Source of the DNA: Paenibacillus cellulosilyticus
GTDB taxonomy: Bacteria > Bacillota > Bacilli > Paenibacillales > Paenibacillaceae
Direction of reading: 5' to 3'
Assembly: GCF_003182255.1 (NCBI RefSeq)
Contig: NZ_QGTQ01000013.1
Coordinates: 62,001-126,000, forward strand
Length of the DNA: 64,000 nt
In this document: piece by piece, positions 18,541 through 27,510 of the stretch
Position numbering within the stretch: the first letter of the stretch is position 1
Layout of the letters: the number at the start of each line of letters is the position of its first letter
Notes under the pieces: generated by a model
What the model saw: the letters and a program-made list of their open reading frames with translations, nothing else
Told to the model about the DNA's origin: nothing
Database searches by the model: none
Translations under genes and position numbers: made by a program

Positions 18541-19707
18541 TTGACGGCAGATCAACAAACGGCAGTAGGCTATTTCGGCCAATTCGGCGGAAGCTTCGTG
18601 CCGCCAGAGCTGCAAGAGGTACTGGATTATCTAGCAGAACAATTCAACACATTCAAGAACGATCCAGCGTTCAACGAGGAGCTTCGCTACTACTTGAAAG
18701 AGTATGTCGGACGGGAAAACCCACTGACGTACGCTGAGCATTTGACTGAGCAATGGGGCGGCGCTAAGGTGTACCTGAAGCGCGAAGATTTGAATCATAC
18801 AGGCTCTCACAAAATTAACAACGTAGTTGGTCAAATTCTGCTGGCAAAACGCATGGGCGCGAAACGCGTCATCGCTGAAACCGGCGCTGGACAGCACGGT
18901 GTTGCTACGGCGACGGCATGTGCAATGTTCGGCATGGAATGCATCATATATATGGGCGCTGAGGATACTCGCCGCCAAGCACTTAACGTATTCCGCATGG
19001 AACTGCTCGGCGCGAAGGTCGTTGCTGTCGATAAAGGCCAAGGCCGCCTGAAGGATGCCGTCGACGAAGCGCTTAACGATCTCGTTATGAACTACAAAAC
19101 AACGTTCTACCTGCTCGGTTCGGCAGTAGGGCCACATCCATACCCTACGATGGTTAAACATTTCCAATCGATCATCAGTGAAGAATCGAAGCGTCAAATT
19201 ATCGAGAAGGAAGGTCGTCTGCCGGATGCCGTTATCGCATGTGCTGGCGGCGGCAGCAACGCAATCGGCTCCTTCGCCAACTATATTGACGAGCCGTCTG
19301 TTCAACTGATCGGCGTCGAGCCAGACCAAGCGCCTACAATGACGGAAGGCGTACCTGCTGTTATCCATGGCTTCAAATGTCTCGTCCTCCTCGATGAAGA
19401 GGGGAATCCGAAGCCAACCTATTCGATCGCTGCCGGTCTCGACTACCCGGGTATCGGACCTGAGCACAGCTACCTGCAAGAAATCGGCCGTGCGAAGTAC
19501 GTAACGGTTACGAATGAAGAAGTGCTCGCTGCGTTCCAAGAGCTGTCCCGAACGGAAGGCATCATCCCAGCGCTCGAGAGCGCGCACGCTGTTGCCCATG
19601 CGAAGAAGCTTGCACCAACGATGAGCAAGGACAGCATCATCATTGTCAACTTGTCCGGCCGCGGCGACAAAGACGTGGAGCAAGTCTTCCACATGCTGAA
19701 CAAGTAA
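18541..19707 (+). CDS. trpB: Tryptophan synthase beta chain
   Basis: A 388-residue PLP enzyme that joins indole and serine to tryptophan. It has the TrpB1 features: [17 protein letters not shown] near the N-terminus, the PLP-binding Lys in [30 protein letters not shown], and the phosphate loop [12 protein letters not shown]. The start is TTG 18541, since GGAGG at 18527-18531 is well spaced for it; an upstream in-frame TTG (18526) overlaps that ribosome site. trpA is not adjacent and no other trp gene is in the window. The gene is monocistronic with a hairpin near 19733-19780. Confidence 0.95.
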   Translation: MTADQQTAVGYFGQFGGSFVPPELQEVLDYLAEQFNTFKNDPAFNEELRYYLKEYVGRENPLTYAEHLTEQWGGAKVYLKREDLNHTGSHKINNVVGQILLAKRMGAKRVIAETGAGQHGVATATACAMFGMECIIYMGAEDTRRQALNVFRMELLGAKVVAVDKGQGRLKDAVDEALNDLVMNYKTTFYLLGSAVGPHPYPTMVKHFQSIISEESKRQIIEKEGRLPDAVIACAGGGSNAIGSFANYIDEPSVQLIGVEPDQAPTMTEGVPAVIHGFKCLVLLDEEGNPKPTYSIAAGLDYPGIGPEHSYLQEIGRAKYVTVTNEEVLAAFQELSRTEGIIPALESAHAVAHAKKLAPTMSKDSIIIVNLSGRGDKDVEQVFHMLNK

Positions 19708-19732
19708 TCATTTTTTCTAGAGAACGAAAGAA

Positions 19733-19780
19733 AGCCTCGAGTACATCATGCCTATGCATGCGTGTTCGAGGCCTTCTCTT
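19733..19780 (+). terminator. Hairpin downstream of trpB
   Basis: AAGCCTCGA and TCGAGGCCTT form an imperfect stem around a GC-balanced loop, followed by TCTCTTT. It may also serve the convergent araM transcript. Confidence 0.5.
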
Positions 19781-19811
19781 TATCTATATATCGAAAATAA
19801 GATTGCGTTGG

Positions 19812-20990
19812 TTAGCTTACTGCGGCTGCAGGTGCCGGCATTTCATTATAAGCACGCAGCAGCGTGCTGCGATTCGCGCGGATCAGATGCGCCTCCAGCA
19901 AGCTGCGCTGCAGCAGCTCTTCGTCGATACCAAGCTCTTCCGGCGTTGTTGGACCCCCAACAATGGCGAGCAGCCGCTTCAATTCTTCAGCTGCAGGAAC
20001 AGCGGCGAGCGCTTGTTCCAGCTGCGGATCTGCAGCGAGCAATTCTGGATACTCTGCCGCCACACGGCGGTAATACGCAGAAATCGTTGCGCAAGCTACG
20101 CCAACCTTCGCACCGTGGAGCAGCGCACGGCGTCCAAGCCGCAGAAACTCCATTTCCCAATAGTGGGACAAATGATGCTCCGCACCCGACGCTGGGTGCG
20201 ATTGGCCGAACAACAGCATCGCAAGCCCGGACTCAATCAGCGCCTCTGTCAGCGCACGAATGCCTGCCGTCTCGCGGCGGCCGATCGACTCAGCGTGATC
20301 CACACACTTGCGCAGCGCCTGTGCTGTAATAGCTGCAACGGCCTTGTCATACGGCTCGTTAGCCGCAGCAGTGCCATACGTCCAGTCGAACAGCGACGTA
20401 TATTTGCCAAGCATATCTCCGAAGCCCGCTGCAGCCATAGCTGCTGGTGCCTCGCACAAAATATCCAAATCAGCAAAAATCGCATCCGGCGCAATTGCCG
20501 CGAACGTCTTCTTCTCGCCGCGAATAATGAGCGGCGCACCCTTGGAGTTGAAGCCATCAACCGAAGGGGCAGTTGGTACCGAAATGAACGGTATGCCCGT
20601 CAAGTAAGCCGAATAACGCGAAATATCATGAATCGTTCCCGAACCGACAGCAATGACTGCCTCTGCACGGGTCTGACGAATGTCCATCATCAATTGAACA
20701 AGCGATGCTTCATCGGCGATTACATCACCTTGTGCATCCGGCTTAATAAGCGTCGTCTGGACCGATATGCCTGCGTCGGCAATTCGAGGCCACAGCTGCG
20801 TACCTGCCGCTGCATGCGTGTTATAGTCAGCTGCAATCAACACACGCTTAAAGCCGCGGTCGTACAAATAGGGTGCTACCTGTCTGAGCGCACCTGACTC
20901 GATCACGATCGGATCGATTGCAATCGCGCCGAGCGCTGCATCATCCAGCCACGGTGCTGCTTCCTTCAAATTGTTCAACACTTGACTCAT
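19812..20990 (-). CDS. araM: sn-glycerol-1-phosphate dehydrogenase (AraM/EgsA)
   Basis: A 392-residue NAD(P)-dependent enzyme that reduces dihydroxyacetone phosphate to sn-glycerol-1-phosphate, the archaeal-type lipid backbone that some Bacillales use for heptaprenylglyceryl phosphate. Seen here: AVGSGTIHDISRY (nucleotide site), SVPTAPSVDGFNSKGA, GFGDMLGKYTSLFDW (metal Asp), and His ligands in AEHHLSHYWE and ALLHGAKVG. Length is that of B. subtilis AraM. Its ATG overlaps the araL stop (20987-20990), so the two are co-translated. Confidence 0.93.
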   Translation of the reverse strand: MSQVLNNLKEAAPWLDDAALGAIAIDPIVIESGALRQVAPYLYDRGFKRVLIAADYNTHAAAGTQLWPRIADAGISVQTTLIKPDAQGDVIADEASLVQLMMDIRQTRAEAVIAVGSGTIHDISRYSAYLTGIPFISVPTAPSVDGFNSKGAPLIIRGEKKTFAAIAPDAIFADLDILCEAPAAMAAAGFGDMLGKYTSLFDWTYGTAAANEPYDKAVAAITAQALRKCVDHAESIGRRETAGIRALTEALIESGLAMLLFGQSHPASGAEHHLSHYWEMEFLRLGRRALLHGAKVGVACATISAYYRRVAAEYPELLAADPQLEQALAAVPAAEELKRLLAIVGGPTTPEELGIDEELLQRSLLEAHLIRANRSTLLRAYNEMPAPAAAVS

Positions 20991-21796
20991 ACCGTTCTCT
21001 CTCCTTTATCCCTTGCAATGCTGGCCAACTCCGCGATGGATGGCCATATCCAGTCCGGCCGCGCCGGCCACAATCCTACTGGCGCTTGTACCGTCGAACC
21101 CGTCAGCACAAGTGCAGTCTTCATACCCGCACGCTTGCCGAGCCCAATATCCGATTCCATGCTGTCGCCGATGACGAGGCATTGATTCGCCGCAAGTCCA
21201 AGTGCCGACAGCGCCGCTTCCGCCATTAAAGCCGAAGGCTTGCCGACGACAAGCTCTACCTCCGCACCTGTCGAAGCCGTAATGGCCCCAATCATACCTG
21301 CAACGTCAATCTGGTCGCCTGTAATACCAGGGAATGACCGATCGGCGTTCGTAGCAATGATGCGCGCGCCATGTCGTACAGCGCGGAAGGCATCGTTCAA
21401 ATCTCGGTATGTCAACGTCTCGTGAAGTGTAATGACAAGCCAATCCGCATTCTCTGGCTGCTCAGCATGCACAATATCGAACGATTCCAGCTCTTCGCGC
21501 AAACCGGGATCGCCAAGCGTCCATACTCGGCAGCCTGGTGCATGCTTGCACAAATAACGAGCTGTTACCGTTGAGGAAAGCACAATCTCATCCATCGCTG
21601 CCGCAATGCCATACCGGCTAAGCCGTTCCTGACACATTGCACGAGAGATATTGCCGCGGTTACTTAGGAAGACAAGCCGCTTGCCCGCTTCTCGCAATGC
21701 AGCAATTGCTTCTGGCGCGCCTTCAATAATTTGATCCCCTCGGAACACCGTTCCGTCCAGATCGATTACGAATCCGTCCAATGTCGTCGCAATCAT
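20987..21796 (-). CDS. araL: HAD-IIA sugar phosphatase (AraL-like)
   Basis: A HAD-IIA hydrolase of about 269 residues. Catalytic motif I is VIDLDGTVFRG, motif II is FLSNRGN, motif III the Lys in VVGKPS, and motif IV is VIGDSMESDIGLG. Blocks such as SNRGNISRAM and ATNADRSFP match B. subtilis AraL, a promiscuous sugar-phosphatase encoded next to AraM in the arabinose operon. Here the araL-araM order is kept but arabinose genes are missing. The ATG at 21796 is chosen, with AAAAGGA 13 bases upstream; a GTG at 21808 is too close to it. Confidence 0.9.
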   Translation of the reverse strand: MIATTLDGFVIDLDGTVFRGDQIIEGAPEAIAALREAGKRLVFLSNRGNISRAMCQERLSRYGIAAAMDEIVLSSTVTARYLCKHAPGCRVWTLGDPGLREELESFDIVHAEQPENADWLVITLHETLTYRDLNDAFRAVRHGARIIATNADRSFPGITGDQIDVAGMIGAITASTGAEVELVVGKPSALMAEAALSALGLAANQCLVIGDSMESDIGLGKRAGMKTALVLTGSTVQAPVGLWPARPDWIWPSIAELASIARDKGERTV

Positions 21797-21820
21797 TGAT
21801 GGATGCACATCCTTTTATAA

Positions 21821-21992
21821 TTCTACCCACCTAAATCAGGACCACCTAAATCCTCCCTGCTAGGGAGGACCCCATGAGACTCCCGTCCCCTGGACCCCGG
21901 AAGGGGGAACGTAGGATAGACAAAGGCGTGGCTGCGTACTACGGTAAGAGGAATCGCGTGCCCTTTCGGGCATAGCTTACTTGTTGTGCGTG
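21821..21992 (+). repeat. Interspersed repeat family A, copy 2
   Basis: Closest relative of copy 1 (1730-1926). It shares TTCTACCCACCTAAATC, the CCTCCCTGCTAGGGAGG core, TGGACCCCGGAAGG and the ending GCTTACTTGTTGTGCGTG. A short internal ACCACCTAAATC duplication is present. It sits in front of araL. Confidence 0.8.
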
Positions 21993-22234
21993 CTTGAAGC
22001 GCATGAATAAAACAATAGAGCGTTATAGATTCTGATAGAAAAGTGTACGTACAAAACGAACACTTATACCCATTCATACAATCGCTGATCTAGTGGCGAT
22101 CCTTACCTTCTATTGTCCGTCCCGCGCCATTCGAATGTCAACGATTGTTTACTTTTATTGACGTTTTCATCCACTCTTCGTTCGATAAGCGAATACCAAC
22201 GTTTAATACATCTAATTTCGTTGATTTATCGTCA

Positions 22235-23035
22235 TTATTCCATCAAATGACGGTAATCAGCAGTGTTAGCAATGTGCACTTCGATTCCTGTAATCCCCCG
22301 AAGGAAATTCGGATCGGCTCCTTCGTCCGTAATAAGCGAATGAACTGCGCGTGTCTGTACGCTTGTCGCGATCGAACGACGGCCTAGTTTCGTATGGTCC
22401 AGCATCGCTACAATGCGCGATGCGTTAGCTGCCATCAGCTTCTTCAACTCTGCCTCATATAAGCTGAAGTCTGTCATGCCTTCTTCGAGCGTGAAGCCAA
22501 GCGAAGAGGTAAAGAACAGGTCAGCGTGAATCTCTTCAAGAATCGTTCGACCGAGCACGCCTTCCACCGAACCAGAGCCCGGACGCAGTACGCCACCGAT
22601 CAGAATAACGTTAATTCGCGGATTGCGATTGAGTGTCAGCGCGGCTTCCACGCCGTTCGTCACGACTGTCAAATAATCGCAATCGACAAGTGACTTGGCA
22701 AGCTCCAGCACGGTCGAGCTTGCATCGAGCAAAATGCATTGTCCTTGATGAACGAGTTCGGCTGCCTTCCTGCCGATCGCTTGCTTCAGGTTCGCATTCA
22801 ATTCACTGCGGGATGTAACCCGCATATCCTGCACCGATGAGGCTGGCTTCTTCGACCGGACAGGCACCGCGCCTCCGTGTGTCCGCTCTAGTAATCCCTC
22901 CTCCTCTAGCTGGCGCAAATCGGTGCGAAGCGTCCCTTCCGACACGTTCAATTGGCGAGCTAACTCCTTCACAATGACCTGTTTATGCTGCTGGAGCAGC
23001 TGTAATATTTGTTCCCGACGATGGGCTGCGAACAT
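22235..23035 (-). CDS. DeoR/GlpR family transcriptional regulator
   Basis: A 266-residue DeoR-type repressor. The N-terminal helix-turn-helix reads RREQILQLLQQHKQVIVKELARQLNVSEGTLRTDLRQLEEEG; the C-terminal sugar-phosphate sensing domain has LDASSTVLELAKSL, VVTNGVEAAL and LIGGVLRPGSGSVEG. DeoR proteins respond to phosphorylated sugars. It lies upstream of araL-araM on the same strand, separated by repeat copy 2, and is the likely regulator of that pair (inference). Confidence 0.88.
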   Translation of the reverse strand: MFAAHRREQILQLLQQHKQVIVKELARQLNVSEGTLRTDLRQLEEEGLLERTHGGAVPVRSKKPASSVQDMRVTSRSELNANLKQAIGRKAAELVHQGQCILLDASSTVLELAKSLVDCDYLTVVTNGVEAALTLNRNPRINVILIGGVLRPGSGSVEGVLGRTILEEIHADLFFTSSLGFTLEEGMTDFSLYEAELKKLMAANASRIVAMLDHTKLGRRSIATSVQTRAVHSLITDEGADPNFLRGITGIEVHIANTADYRHLME

Positions 23036-23149
23036 AAGCTCATTCCTCCTAATATTCCGTTGATGATAATTAGCTATCGATCATTATAACGGAATTCAGC
23101 AATAAACAACAACAAATGACGATACATCTAGTTACCTTGCATCTGACAC

Positions 23150-23177
23150 TTGTAATCCATATTAATCCACTTATAAT
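23150..23177 (+). promoter_or_regulatory. Predicted sigma-A promoter of the flavoprotein gene
   Basis: TTGTAA (23150-23155) and TATAAT (23172-23177) are 16 bases apart, about 40 bases before the gene's Shine-Dalgarno run. Confidence 0.65.
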
Positions 23178-23218
23178 AGTCGGTATAAGTTAATATAAAC
23201 AAGGAGGAGGAGGTTCCT

Positions 23219-24358
23219 ATCATTGATCTTGCGATTATCGGAGCCGGTCCATACGGCATCTCACTAGCCGCACATGCTAGAGCAGCTGGTCTTTCTTATG
23301 CGCTGCTTGGGCTGCCGATGCACTTCTGGAAAGAACAAATGCCGCAGAACATGTTTATTCGCACGAACCCGTTGTATATCAGCCTTTCGGACAGTGAAGA
23401 CAAATGGACGATTGAACGTTATTGCAGGGAGAACGGCATCCCGCTTGCTTCCCCATTTCCTCGACCCGCATTCGTCGATTACGGCTTCTGGTTCGCGCGT
23501 CACGCTGGTGTCGAGTTTACCTCCGAGCTGGCGGCTGCATTCTCACAAGCTCCGAACGGTTGGGTCATCACTACGCAATCAGGCGGGTGCCTTACAGCTT
23601 CTCGTATTGTAATTGCTACAGGCTTGCAGCATTTCAGCTACATCCCCGACGTGCTGCGCTCGCTCCCCTCTAATCGGGTGACGCATACCTTCGGTCAGAC
23701 TGGATTTGATCAATTCCGAGGCCGTTCGGTAGCCATCGTCGGAAGCGGCCAAAGCGCATGGGAAGCAGCCGCACTGCTTCATAGGGCTGGTAGTGATGCG
23801 GAGCTGCTGTTTCGTCGTGAGGAGGTTCGCTTTGCTGGGGAAGACAATGCCGCCTCTGGACTTCGTTTAATCGAATCAGCCGAGCAGTTTTATAGGCAGT
23901 CAATCGAAGAGAAAACGGAACGTTGGAATACGCCTAGACAGGGCAGTGTCGCTTTATTCCTAAAGCCATATGTGGAAGGCAAAGTGAAAGTGACCGGCAG
24001 CGTCGAGATCGTTCGAGCAGACGTTCATGAAGACAGCAAAGTGCATCTCATCCTCTCCAATGGCGAGACCAGATTGGTCGACCACGTGATCTCCGCCACC
24101 GGCTACCGCATGAACCTGAATCTCCTCCCTTTCCTTGCGCCTGAGCTGCGCAGCACGATCCATCGGGAACCTCAACCCTTCCAAGGATATCCCCTCCTAA
24201 ACGAGCATTTCGAATGCAGTGTACCTGGACTTTATTTTGCAGGACCGCTTGCCAGCCACACGCACGGTCCCGCCTTTGGCTTTATTGCCGGTCTACGCCA
24301 AGCTTGCCGTTCGATTATCCCGCACGCCGCTGGCTTGAAGAACGCATTAAGGGTGTAA
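23219..24358 (+). CDS. FAD/NAD(P)-binding protein with a non-ATG start
   Basis: About 379 residues of a two-dinucleotide-fold flavoprotein related to the flavin monooxygenase/lysine N-hydroxylase group. The FAD motif IDLAIIGAGPYGISLAAHA lies upstream of the first ATG (23318), so translation must begin near 23219. A run of AGGAGGAGGAGG ends at 23213 and is followed only by ATC (23219) and ATT (23222); no ATG, GTG or TTG is in frame. The second Rossmann motif is VAIVGSGQSAWEAA, and a C-terminal HVISATGYR follows. It has its own promoter. It could be real ATC/ATT initiation, a start-codon mutation or a sequencing error. Confidence 0.8.
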   Translation: MIDLAIIGAGPYGISLAAHARAAGLSYALLGLPMHFWKEQMPQNMFIRTNPLYISLSDSEDKWTIERYCRENGIPLASPFPRPAFVDYGFWFARHAGVEFTSELAAAFSQAPNGWVITTQSGGCLTASRIVIATGLQHFSYIPDVLRSLPSNRVTHTFGQTGFDQFRGRSVAIVGSGQSAWEAAALLHRAGSDAELLFRREEVRFAGEDNAASGLRLIESAEQFYRQSIEEKTERWNTPRQGSVALFLKPYVEGKVKVTGSVEIVRADVHEDSKVHLILSNGETRLVDHVISATGYRMNLNLLPFLAPELRSTIHREPQPFQGYPLLNEHFECSVPGLYFAGPLASHTHGPAFGFIAGLRQACRSIIPHAAGLKNALRV

Positions 24359-24423
24359 GCGATAGGAAGAGGCAGCTAGAAATCATTCCAAGCGGTTTGG
24401 ACCGCATAAAACAACAAATAAAA

Positions 24424-24461
24424 AACGGTAAGAGACAGCCGTTAGACTGTCTCTTACCGTT
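24424..24461 (-). terminator. Terminator downstream of ppaC
   Basis: A perfect 15-bp stem (AACGGTAAGAGACAG with CTGTCTCTTACCGTT), T-rich on the minus-strand exit side. It lies between two convergent genes. Confidence 0.88.
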
Positions 24462-24477
24462 CTTCTGGGTGCAAATC

Positions 24478-25407
24478 TTACTTATTGAACGTGTCTGTGA
24501 GAATAGGCACGATTTGTTTCTTGCGGGATACAACGCCTTTCAGAACTGCCGTGTTGTTCGACAGCGTTACGTTGTAAGCTTGTTCAACGATGTTCGCGGA
24601 ACGGCCGAGCGCGATAGCTACGGAATCGTTCGTCAGAATGTCCGTTACAACGAACAGGAAGAGGTCAAGACCTTTCTCTTCAATGATCGCGTTCAGGCCT
24701 GCTTCCACTTCGCCTTGGCGGGACAAAACATCGTTTGTGTCTACCGCGTTAACTTGTGCGATTTCAACTTTCGCGCTGCCCATCGTGAACTCTTTGGAGT
24801 CGATGGAGATCAGTTGTGCAACTGTTTTGTCGCTCAGATCTGCACCAGCTTTGAGCATGGCAAGGCCATACACGTCAGCGTCTACGCCAGCGATTGCTGC
24901 GAGCTCGCGAGCTGCGTCAACGTCTTCTTGCGTGCAAGTTGGCGATTTGAACAGCAGGGAATCGGAGATGATAGCGGACAGCATCAGGCCTGCGATTTCT
25001 TTGCTGATTTTAACGCCTTTTTCTTTGTAGATTTTGTTCAGAATCGTCGCCGTGCAGCCAACTGGCTCAGCGCGATAGTAAAGCGGATCGCTCGTTTCGA
25101 AGTTTGCGATACGGTGGTGGTCGATAACTTCGAGAACGCGAACGTCCGCGATGTCGTTAGCGCTTTGTTGGCGCTCGTTATGGTCAACGAGAATAACTTC
25201 TTTCGCTTCTGCTGCTACCGCTTCAACCAGACGCGGTGCTTCGATACCGAAATAGTTAAGCGCGTATTGCGTTTCACCGTTTACTTCGCCAAGGCGGATC
25301 GCCTCTGCGTCAACACCGATTTGCTTCTTCAGCTCCGCGTACGCGATTGCCGAACAAATCGTATCCGTATCCGGATTTTTATGGCCGAAAACTAGCACTT
25401 TTGCCAT
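24478..25407 (-). CDS. ppaC: Manganese-dependent inorganic pyrophosphatase
   Basis: A 309-residue family II pyrophosphatase that hydrolyses pyrophosphate to drive biosynthesis. DHH-type metal motifs are visible: [15 protein letters not shown] and VIDHHRI; the C-terminal DHHA2 domain holds SRKKQIVP for substrate binding. Length matches B. subtilis PpaC. Monocistronic with its own terminator. Confidence 0.97.
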   Translation of the reverse strand: MAKVLVFGHKNPDTDTICSAIAYAELKKQIGVDAEAIRLGEVNGETQYALNYFGIEAPRLVEAVAAEAKEVILVDHNERQQSANDIADVRVLEVIDHHRIANFETSDPLYYRAEPVGCTATILNKIYKEKGVKISKEIAGLMLSAIISDSLLFKSPTCTQEDVDAARELAAIAGVDADVYGLAMLKAGADLSDKTVAQLISIDSKEFTMGSAKVEIAQVNAVDTNDVLSRQGEVEAGLNAIIEEKGLDLFLFVVTDILTNDSVAIALGRSANIVEQAYNVTLSNNTAVLKGVVSRKKQIVPILTDTFNK

Positions 25408-25673
25408 GATTCATTTTCGCTCCTTCGTCTATCGATATTCTTTAATGGTCAAATACAGACTCGTCCTTAAATAATAGCATACTTATCGGATTTTTTTCAT
25501 TATGGAATCGACGAAATTTCGAGAGTTACTCCCAACAACCTTTACAATCGCTTTACGTGAATCGGCATTGCATTTAATACAAACGATATATGCTGGCAGT
25601 ACCCAATATAAGTGCACTGCCACTCGCACGGGGGAGAAAGACTCTTACAATTCACTTGCAAAGGATGAACATT

Positions 25674-26138
25674 ATGATGAAGTCACTCGTTTCAAAGTTT
25701 TTGCAGCGTTCTGTTGTTCACCCATCGTCTAACGGAGCACGTGGCTTGCAAATGTCTGCCGGTGATCTGGCTCGTCCAGTCCCTCGACTGACTACCAAAT
25801 GGACCTGCAAACAGACCACTCAATTGCTGAACAGCTACACCACATCACCATGCGCTGTTGTATGTGATACCAAGGATCGTCCAGTCGGCCTCATTGTGCG
25901 GGATCGCTATTTTCTGCAAATCACGACCGGCGACTGGCACACGATGAACACAATGCCGATCACTAAGCTCATGAACGAGCCTCTTATTATTGATGCAGCA
26001 TGTACGCTTACCCAGCTCAAAGAGCAGCTAATGCGGATGCCTATGCGGCTCAAGCAGCGTTATGTCATTGTAACGAAAGACGGCCAACTGAGCGGTGTAA
26101 TCGTCCTCGACGATCGGTTATGCCCGGTTAATGACTAG
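25674..26138 (+). CDS. CBS-domain protein
   Basis: A 154-residue protein containing a degenerate CBS pair: SPCAVVCDTKDRPVGLIVRD and, about 60 residues on, RYVIVTKDGQLSGVIVLDD. CBS pairs bind adenosyl ligands or act as protein contacts. The ATG at 25674 follows AAGGA by 8 bases; the open frame continues 28 codons further up but lacks a ribosome site. No partner enzyme adjoins. The function is unknown. Confidence 0.68.
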   Translation: MMKSLVSKFLQRSVVHPSSNGARGLQMSAGDLARPVPRLTTKWTCKQTTQLLNSYTTSPCAVVCDTKDRPVGLIVRDRYFLQITTGDWHTMNTMPITKLMNEPLIIDAACTLTQLKEQLMRMPMRLKQRYVIVTKDGQLSGVIVLDDRLCPVND

Positions 26139-26229
26139 CTGAGAGTTATTGGCACGACAAAAAGACGAACCTGCCTCCGTTTCTCACAGGTCCGCCAGTG
26201 TATGAGAATGCTGCGCTTCCGCAGCTCTG

Positions 26230-27225
26230 TTACCCTTGACCGTTCACAAGTGCATCGATTGCTGCTTTCGTCTCGGCGCTAAAGCTCCGAAAGAAAGCTA
26301 CCAACTCCTCATTGCACAATCCTGCGTTGTACAACATCTGAATCATGACCAGTTCGGCGTGCCCCTTATCGTTGGACGTCGTAATATAACCCGATTTCTT
26401 AGCCGCGACAATCGCATCGTTCGCCCATGCCGGCGGCGTCTGATTGCCCGACATGTTCACGCGCTTCTCCAGTGCAGCCACCCTGTTCGTTAAATCCTCC
26501 ATTTGCTGCTTCTCTGCGTCTGTCATTTCGTCTCCCCCTTCATCCGTATCATCGCTGTCATTGCGATATGCCGCTTCAAGCTCCTCTTCCGTTCCGTCAT
26601 ATTCATTCAAATCAACCGGTCCGGCAACGCCATCAACTTGTTTGCCGCCGCCTGGCCGTTCATCGCCAACTGTACCGTCGCTGTACTGAAGAAACGTCCA
26701 CCTTTTCCAGGCCAATGTATCAGCTGGCGGATCAGTGGAGTATCTTGCCATCCAAACATCATAAGCGCTGAACGAAGCGTCAAAATTCGAAGCAAATCCG
26801 ATATAGGTATAGATGATCGGACGAACGCCTGTCAGCCGTTCGATCTCTGTTAAGAATGCCATCGCTACAGCATGAACATCCGAGACGTTCATACCGTCCT
26901 GAATCTCTTCGTAGTCCATCACCGGCGGCAGCTGGAACGCTTCGATCCCACCCGCGTCTGCGATGGCAGCAGCGAAGTTAGCAGCCTCCTTCTTGGCTGC
27001 ATCCGTCGATGCTGCATCGATGTAGTGATAGGCGCCAACAAGTATACCTGCATTACGTGCGCCTGCTGCATTTTTTATGAACATGGAGTCGCGGAACGTC
27101 TGACCTTGACTTGCTTTCAGAAAAGCAAAAGAAATGCCGTCCGCTTTCACCTTCGCCCAGTTGATATCCCCCTGATAATGCGAGACATCGATCCCCTGTG
27201 CATTACCTTCGCGTCTTGGCTGCAT
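26230..27225 (-). CDS. Glycoside hydrolase family 25 muramidase
   Basis: A 331-residue N-acetylmuramidase of the GH25 (phage/Chalaropsis-type lysozyme) family. The N-terminal domain (about 10-215) has GIDVSHYQGDINW, FAFLKASQG, VGAYHYIDA and the catalytic pair in PPVMDYEE. An acidic linker, a coiled-coil segment (KQQMEDLTNRVAALEKR) and a short C-terminal domain (about 270-331) follow. There is no signal peptide, so it would need a holin or another route out. GGAGG lies 8 bases before the ATG. Confidence 0.9.
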   Translation of the reverse strand: MQPRREGNAQGIDVSHYQGDINWAKVKADGISFAFLKASQGQTFRDSMFIKNAAGARNAGILVGAYHYIDAASTDAAKKEAANFAAAIADAGGIEAFQLPPVMDYEEIQDGMNVSDVHAVAMAFLTEIERLTGVRPIIYTYIGFASNFDASFSAYDVWMARYSTDPPADTLAWKRWTFLQYSDGTVGDERPGGGKQVDGVAGPVDLNEYDGTEEELEAAYRNDSDDTDEGGDEMTDAEKQQMEDLTNRVAALEKRVNMSGNQTPPAWANDAIVAAKKSGYITTSNDKGHAELVMIQMLYNAGLCNEELVAFFRSFSAETKAAIDALVNGQG

Positions 27226-27455
27226 CTTGACTCCTCCCTCCTAAAAGTAATTTGCTTTCATCGTAGGTCCTGCTCCATGCAAGCAAATTACTTGCTTCGT
27301 AAGAATACGCTTAGCAATTGCTGCTTAAGACAACCCGTTCATTGTATGCAAGTAGCCCCCTCTATTGTCGCGGCCACCGTGCAACGATTTGAACATTTTT
27401 GGGCCTTACACTTTCGCTTGGAGGCGGTTTTCATATAAAATAGGAAGGAGCTGCT

Positions 27456-27479
27456 ATGAAAGCAAATATAAGAATCTAA
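27456..27479 (+). CDS. Seven-codon upstream reading frame (MKANIRI)
   Basis: ATG AAA GCA AAT ATA AGA ATC TAA lies 32 bases before fabV and is preceded by AGGAAGGAG, a stronger ribosome site than that of fabV. It may be a leader peptide or a start-like accident; too short to judge by coding bias. Confidence 0.35.
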   Translation: MKANIRI

Positions 27480-27510
27480 ATTATGCTGCATACAGAAAGG
27501 AACGTTCCTA

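Noticed and set aside
18631-19692. Minus-strand 353-codon frame
   Set aside because: Antisense to trpB.
19758-20897. Plus-strand 379-codon frame
   Set aside because: Antisense to araM; Cys/Arg-rich shadow without family features.
21823-22077. Minus-strand 84-codon frame
   Set aside because: Runs through repeat family A copy 2; not protein-like.
24214-25395. Plus-strand 393-codon frame
   Set aside because: Antisense to ppaC, whose motifs are complete; composition is that of a shadow frame.
27226-27510. FapR operator before fabV
   Set aside because: No palindrome resembling the FapR site was found.
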